Below are positions 57,739-64,000 of a DNA stretch of 64,000 bases, one piece after another. Each line of letters starts with the position of its first letter. Position 1 is the stretch's first letter. Below the pieces are notes generated by a model. The model did no database searches and was not told the origin of the DNA. It saw only the letters and a list, made by a program, of their open reading frames with translations. Both the position numbers and the translations under genes were made by a program. Origin of the DNA: Prinsepia uniflora (Eukaryota; Streptophyta; Magnoliopsida; Rosales; Rosaceae); NCBI GenBank assembly GCA_032719365.1, contig CM064867.1, positions 41,069,651 through 41,133,650 of the forward strand, in the 5' to 3' direction.

Positions 57739-59666
57739 TGTAACGACCCGTCCCAAATTCCAGGATTAGATTAGTAACTAATCACGATTAGTGAGGCTAA
57801 TTCGTGATTAGTTAGGCGAAATCGGACGAACGATGCGAAATGACCATTTTGCCCTTGGGCGTGGGCAAAACATTGACTTTTCAATCGGGCGGCCAAATGG
57901 ACTTTGACCAATGACCGTAACGTAGTTCGTGACGTCACGAGTTCATAGACAGGTGGCACGTTCAATTCTGACGTTCGATGAGGAAGTTATGACGTTCGGA
58001 AGTTCAGGGGCATTTTGGTAATTTTGGTTAAAAGGGGTCAAAATGTTGACTTTTTGACCAAGAGGTCCGATGGCCGAGGGCCGAAGACCGTTATGTAGAT
58101 AAGGACGATACGAATCCATAGACAGGCGGCACGTCGAATTTGGACGTTCGACGGCAAAGTTACGGTTCACGGAAGTTCGAGTACACTATTGCACGAATTA
58201 CGAGACGAGTTCACTTTTGGACTCTAGTGGGCCCAGATATTTGTACAGATTCCCAATGGATGAGTGACAAGTGTCACCCATCCACATGCCACCCAAATTG
58301 ATTCATGCACCGTGCATTTCCTTCCATTTTCTTCATTTCAAAACCATTCCCCCGATCTCACTTTCTCACCCAAACCATTCACCCAAAACCCATCCAACCT
58401 TCACTCAAGGGACCAGGATTGAGACCAGGGATGGAAGAGAGGACAAGAGGAGGTGGTTGCCGGCCAGAACCGTCGTCCACGGCGGCGAGAGGAGAAACCC
58501 GCAAGGTACCCGGTTAGCCCATTTTGATCCATTTTTCCATTTTTGTTGTTATGGTTGGTTTTTAATGGTTTTAATGAGTCCATTAGGTTTTTAGGCACAT
58601 TTTAGGAAGGTTTAAGGAAGCTTGGGATGGCTGGGCAGCCATGGGAGAGTTTTGGGAACTTTGAACCGTTTGGTTCAAAATCGAACCATGGGTTTAGGCG
58701 GTTTTTAGGTTGTTTTAAGGATTGAAATGGATAGAAAACACCAAAATAGGAACAAAGGAACAAAAAAGGAAGAACTAGGATGAAAAATGGGGTGTCTAGG
58801 GCTGTGAACCGGTCACGCCGGTCCAGTTGGACCGGCCAAACCAGGTGAACCAGCTAGGAACAGTAAAACCGGTTTTATGAGGTTAGTGATGATAAATAGT
58901 GTTTTTGATATTCTAGGGGCTCGTGAGGACGTGTGGGCCATAATTTGGGAAAGTGTTCAACACGGGAAATCTTCTATTCGATGTAACGAACATTTTGGGA
59001 CTGGTTTTGTGTCAATCGAACACCGTCTCGATATGTTTCGGGGAATCGGAAGCTTTAGGGTCGGTTTAAAAATAGTTAAAAGTTCGGGAAAATTACGGGG
59101 CTTTGGTAGGAGGTTAATTAAGTAGTTATTAACCTTCTATTAAAATTTGGACAGGTTTGGGAGTCCCGATGACGGTGATCAGCTCGGGAGAGCCTACGAC
59201 ACGCAAATCGAGGCGGCAGCTCGGACGGTCTATGAATGGACCTTGTTTTCTAAATTGGTGCATGCATAAATGTTTATTATGTGTTTTAAATACTTGTTTG
59301 TGATACCATGGGTGCATTTGTATGTGGTTATGTATAGGCACGTGTTTCGTGGTTTCGGCCCTATACGGTGCCTATACGGGTCTGTATTCTTTTATTGGTT
59401 TAAATGAAATGGTTTTGGATTTCTAAAAGGTTAAACTCGGGTATGAGACCCATTTGGTTTTGTCTCGGGTATATGACGCTATTTACGACCTTCAGGTCTA
59501 AATCGTGGTCGCGACGGGTGCTATGTGCACGGCGATCGACGATACGATGCTCGCCTCCGGATTGGGATGTGTTCCTTCCGGAGAGGTCACGATACACGAG
59601 TCGTGGTCGGGCAGCCTGGGGAGGCTCGACTTCGGAGTACTGACGGTTCAGGATAGCGATCGGTGA

Positions 59667-62600
59667 TGTAACGACCCGACCCAAATTTCAGGATTAGATT
59701 AGTGACTAATCACGATTAGTGAGGCTAATCCGTGATTAGTTGGGCGAAATCGGATGAACGATGCAAAATGACCGTTTTGCCCTTGGGCGTGGGCAAAACG
59801 TTGACTTTTCGATCGGGCCGTCCAATGGACTTTGACCGATGACCGTGACGTAGTTCGTGACGTCACGAGTTCATAGACAGGTGGCACGTTCAATTCCGAC
59901 GTCCGAGGAGGAAGTTATGACGTTCGGAAGTTTATGGGGCATTTTGGTAATTTTGGTTAAAGAGGGGTCAAATGTTGACTTTTTGACCAGGAGGTCCGAT
60001 GGCCGAGGGTCAAAGACCGTTACGTAGATAAGGACAATACGAATCCATAGGCAGGCGGCACGTCGAATTCGGACGTTCGACGACGAAGTTACGGTTCACG
60101 GAAGTTCCAAGTTACTATTCATAGCGACACATTTTACGAGACGAAAAGTGCAGTCTTGTCTCTAGTGGGCCCAGATATTTGTCCTGATGCCCAATGGATG
60201 AGTGACAAGTGTCACCCATCCAATGGACACCAATTTCATTCATGCATCAAACCCTTCCCCGTTCATCCATTTCTCCCATTTTTCCCAAACCAACCCGATC
60301 ACCATTTCTCACCCAAATACCAAACCCTTGACTTGTGAGCTTAGCTGAGAGGACAGAGGGATGAAGAGGACCGGCTGGACGTGGTGGCTGGCCCAGGCAG
60401 CACCGCCGTGCACGGCGGGGAAGAAAAACCGATCGACGTATCGGTTTAACCATTTTTCGATCCAATTTCCATTTTGTGTGTTATGGGTCGATTTGGATGT
60501 TGGTTTTGAAGTAATTAGGTTGTTAGGAGGTCAATAGGGAGGTTTTGAAAGGTTTTGGACGTTAAGGAGCCCTGGGGTGAGGTTTTGGATTTTTGAACCG
60601 TGAGGTCCATTTTGGGTTCACGGGTTCTAGGCAGTTTTAAGGGTTTTGTTTAATTGGGTTAGATGGGAAATGAGAAGATAGGAATTTAGGGATTGGATTG
60701 GAAGAAAACGGACGAAAAATACGGGTTGGAGGGGCCTGGACCGGTTACGCCGGTCTAGTTGCAGGGGTTGGACCGGACCGGGCAACCTAGACCGGCTGCG
60801 CGAGGTTGAAGACGGGTACTGTAGCAGGCGCGTGAAGCCCACGCGCAGCCACTTCAGGCAGCGTGTGCGGGCACGTGGGGAAGAATTTGGGGATGTTTCC
60901 AACATGTGAAATCATCTATTCGATGTAACGAACATTTTGGGACTGGTTTCGTGTCGATCAGACACTGTCTCGATATATTTCGGGGCATCAGAAGGTTTAG
61001 GATTGGCTTAAAAATAGTTAGAAAATTGGGAAAATTACGGGGCTTTGGTAGGAGGTTAATTAAGTAGTTAGTAACCTTCTATTAAAATTTGGACAGGTTT
61101 GCGAGTCCCAGTGATGGTGATCGGCTCGGGAGAGCCTATGGCACGTAAATCGAGGCGGCAGCTCGGACGGTCTGTGAGTGGACTTTGTTTTCTAAATTGG
61201 TGCATGCATAAATCTTTATTATATTTTTTATTACATGTTTGATGATGCCATGGGTGCATTTGTATGTGGTTACGTGTAAGCACGTATTTCGAGGTTTCGG
61301 CCTTATACGGTGCTTATACGGGTCTGTATTTCTCTATTGATTTAAATGTAAAGGTTTTGGATTTCTAAAAAGGATAAACTCGGGTATGAGACCCATTTGG
61401 TTTTGTCTCGGGCATATGACGCTGTTTACGACCTTCGGGTCTAAATCGTGGTCGCGGCGGGTGTTATGTGCACGACGATCGACGATATGACGCTCGCCTT
61501 CTGATTGAGATGTGTTCCTTCCGGAGAGGTCACGATGCACGATTCGTGGTCGGGCAGCCTGGGGAGGCTTGACTTCGAAGTGCTGACGGTTCAGGATAGA
61601 GATAGGTGATGAGTGCACCATGATCTTGTGGTGGTCGCGTCGGTTGATTCGTTCACCGCGACATACCAGAATTGAGAGCGGTCCTGGATGGATGGTTGCA
61701 TGCATCACTATGATCGGAGTCGTGACTGACCCTTAGATATCGGGCATGGTGCCCAGTTGAGTCATATGTTCGGGCACGAGACCCAGTTGTTTTACACTGA
61801 TGATTTCAGGTCAGGGACCCTAGATGGATTTCCAAGTTCATGACGGTTTATGGGAACCGGCATGAACTCTGGAAAGGTCATTGTGGTTCATGACAGTTTA
61901 TGGGAACCGGCATGAACCTTTGTCAGGTCATTCTGGTTCATGACGGTTTATGGGAACGGGCATGAACCCTTGTTATGGATGTTATGAATCATGACGGTCC
62001 AAGGGAACCGGGCATGAATGTTTATGTTATGTATATATATGTATTCATATACCTTCCTTTACTTCTATTATCTCCTCCGGGGAGGGTCGTTGGCCTGGGT
62101 GGACCCCGGAATAGTCACGGAGCACCGACTGAGTGGAGTCACCCCCCAGTTGGGTTCCTTCCTCTCAAGAAGGCTATGATTACTATTACCTCGGGTAGGG
62201 TCAGTGGTCTGCGGACATTGATCTTGACTTTGAGAAGACTCGGATTGAGACTTGGGTAGCACGCGCGTAGCTTTGGAAACCGTGACAGGATTGGTTGTGT
62301 GAATTATATGTATATATGATGTATGTTATATGAGATATATGATATGATGTATGATGTGCGTTTACACAGGTTTTGGGCAGTGGCCCGTATGGTTAGTTTC
62401 TTATGATTTGGGCTGAGTCCCTTATGGATTTGGGCAGTGGCCCGTGTACTTGATTTCATTATGGTTTTTCTGGATAAATGGTTTTACTATGCATGCATGC
62501 CTTTAAGTGAAGGGTATAAAGGTCTTTGATGAAATGTTTTTATAAACTCTTGTTTTGTCCACTCACAACTTTTAATGTTTTGACTGCCTTTCAGGTTGAC

Positions 62601-62774
62601 ATCGGATGTGGACTGTAGCAGAGACCGAGATACCACATACCTCTTTCGGATCCTGGCGTACTCTGATAGCCCGGGAGGGCAAAGGTCGAAAATATCCCTT
62701 GTCTGACAATTCGTGTCAGACGGGAGCAGGGTCATCCCGCACTAATCCCGGGGGGATTGGGATGGGTCCTGTCA
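59667..62774 (+). mobile_element. Solo LTR I (3108 bp) inside LTR H, target duplication GGTGA
   Basis: Starts TGTAACGACCCGACCC at 59667 and ends GGGTCCTGTCA at 62774; GGTGA flanks it (59662-59666, 62775-62779). It is nearly the same length as its host LTR H and belongs to the same family. Dyad 60196-60221, GTGAGTGGAC 61174-61183, TGCATGCA 61201-61208 and 62490-62497, GTCCACTCAC 62557-62566, acceptor-like TTTCAG ending 62594. Confidence 0.93.
61836..62020 (+). repeat. Four ~50-bp units with GTTCATG...CATGAAC inverted ends (LTR I)
   Basis: Units begin near 61836, 61886, 61936 and 61987. Each has GTTCATGACGG, 'TTTATGGGAACCGG' and CATGAAC, so the outer seven bases form an inverted repeat. LTR H has the set at 63007-63190; opposite-strand versions are in S1 (about 2937-3040) and the C LTRs (27535-27665, 33135-33270). 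Confidence 0.75.
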
Positions 62775-63958
62775 GGTGATGAGTGCACCATGATCTTGTG
62801 GTGGTCGCGTCGGTTGATTCGTTCACGGTGACATACCAGGATTGAGAGCGGTCCTGGATGGATGGTTGCACGCATCACTATGATCGGAGTGGTGACTGAC
62901 ACTTAGATATCGGGCACGATGCCCAGCTGATGTCATATGTTCGGGCATGAGACCCAGTTGTTTTACACTGATGATTTCGGGTCAGGGACCCTAGATGGAT
63001 TTCCAAGTTCATGACGGTTTATGGGAACCGGCATAAACTCTGGAAAGGTCATTGTGGTTCATGACGGTTTAGGGGAACCGGCATGAACCTTTGTCAGGTC
63101 TTTCTGGTTCACGACGGTTTATGGGAACCGGCATGAACCCTTGTTATGGATGTTATGGATCATGACGGTTCAAGGGATCCGGGCATGAATGTTTATGTTA
63201 TGTATATATATGTATTCATATACCTTCGTTTACTTGTTCTATTATCTCCTCCGGGGAGGGTCGTTGGCCTGGGTGGACCCCGGAGTAGTCACGGAGCACC
63301 GATTGAGTGGAGTCACCCCTCAGTTGGGTTCCTTACTCTCAGGAAGGCTATGATTACTATTACCTCGGGTAGGGTCAGTGGTCTGCGGACATTGATCTTG
63401 ACTTTGAGAAGACTCGGATTGAGACCTCGGTAGCACGCGCGTAGCTTTGGAAACCGTGACAGGATTGGTTGTGTGAATTATATGTATATATGTTGTATGC
63501 TTTATGAGATATATATATATATATATGATATATGGATTGTGATATGTGATATGCACAGGTGTGCACAGGATTTGGGCAGTGGCCTGTATGGTCATTTTCA
63601 TTATGGTCATTTCATTATGGTTTTGGGCTTAGTCCCACTGATGATTTTTTCTAGATAAATGGTTTTCGAATGCATGCATGCTTTTTAGTGAAGGGTACAA
63701 ATGTCTTTTCCTTATGAAATGTTTTATAAATTCTTGTTTTGTCCACTCACAGCTTTTAATGTTTTGACTGCCCTTCAGGTTGACATCGGATGTGGACTGT
63801 AGTAGAGACCGAGATATCACATACCTCATCCGGATCCTGGCGTATTCTGATAGCCCGGGAGGGCAAAGGACGGAAATATCCCTTGTCTGACACTTTGTGT
63901 CAGACGAGAACAGGGTCATCCCGCACTAATCCTGGGGGGATTGGGATAGGTCCTGTCA

Positions 63959-64000
63959 TTCACTATTTGGCCCAGAAGCTCATGGGGTTGTGGGTATCTG
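63959..64000. other. Right flank of LTR H
   Basis: Target copy TTCAC followed by 37 bases of sequence that continue the region before 57739. Too short to identify. Confidence 0.6.

Larger units (their letters stand above)
57739..63958 (+). mobile_element. Solo LTR H, interrupted by LTR I; target duplication TTCAC
   Basis: Starts TGTAACGACCC at 57739 and ends GGTCCTGTCA at 63958; TTCAC flanks both ends (57734-57738, 63959-63963). Removing LTR I and one GGTGA copy leaves 3107 bp. It has the dyad at 58258-58283, TGCATGCA at 59259-59266 and 63671-63678, GTCCACTCAC at 63741-63750, and four ~50-bp GTTCATG/CATGAAC units from 63007. The first ten-mer is mutated (TATGAATGGAC near 59231). No gag or pol. 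Confidence 0.93.

Noticed and set aside
62320..62345. Runs of ATAT/TATG near 62320 and 63480-63530 as a possible promoter
   Set aside because: They are short microsatellite-like runs in the variable middle of LTRs I and H, far from the expected transcription start.

Overview
This window looks like a stretch of flowering-plant (probably eudicot) heterochromatin built almost entirely of nested LTR retrotransposons. I found no convincing host gene, tRNA, rRNA operon or CRISPR array. The plant origin is inferred from plant-type Ty3/gypsy chromoviruses with a C-terminal chromodomain (Tekay/Del-like, LTRs of 2.5-3.1 kb, initiator-tRNA-Met primer sites), a decayed gene with a plant 'putative gypsy-type transposase' domain (Tat-like element), and a 5S-derived LTR of the Cassandra TRIM type.

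Layout. 1-160: tail of an LTR (minus). 161-2165, 5289-5587 and 15366-15515: one decayed minus-strand Tat-like gene, split by a solo LTR (2171-5283, duplicated target CAGAC) and by element A (5588-15360, target GAGGT). 15516-16934: its flank, with a ~130-bp tandem repeat. 16935-22579: a plus-strand LTR (O) carrying a (GT)n tract and split by solo LTR J (19007-21991, target TGTTG). 22580-34204: minus-strand element B (3' LTR plus a pol fragment) broken by element C (LTR, ~3 kb without gag-pol, second partial LTR). 34205-34524: Cassandra-like LTR. 34525-37614: three abutting plus-strand LTR fragments (F2, P, Q). 37615-43558: minus-strand element D (3' LTR plus decayed pol). 43559-57326: LTR fragment F, split by element E (43924-53799, target TTCGA) and solo LTR G (54190-57101, target TCACA). 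57327-57738: AT-rich sequence of unknown origin. 57739-63958: solo LTR H (target TTCAC) containing solo LTR I of the same family (59667-62774, target GGTGA).

Element E is the youngest-looking autonomous copy. Its gag-protease-RT-RNase H-integrase-chromodomain frame is continuous over 1475 codons, except that the initiator is ATA where sister copy A has ATG, and codon 402 is TAA where A has CAA. A is an older relative with many stops and frameshifts. B and D are minus-strand relatives lacking their 5' halves.

The most interesting signal lies in the LTRs. LTRs whose bodies differ greatly share one architecture: TGTAAC head; one or more copies of a GACGTCACG/TAGACAGG/GGCACG module; a dyad about 47 bp upstream of a TATA-like box (A and E); the ten-mer GTGAGTGGRC followed by TGCATGCA; arrays of short hairpins whose arms co-vary; TGCATGCA followed by GYCCACTCAC; an acceptor-like CAG; in several families a short acidic reading frame; a TGTCTGACA/TGTCAGACGGGAGC inverted repeat; and a GGGTCCTGTCA tail. 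Elements A and E add a cluster of TGACGTCA palindromes. All comparisons were made by eye.
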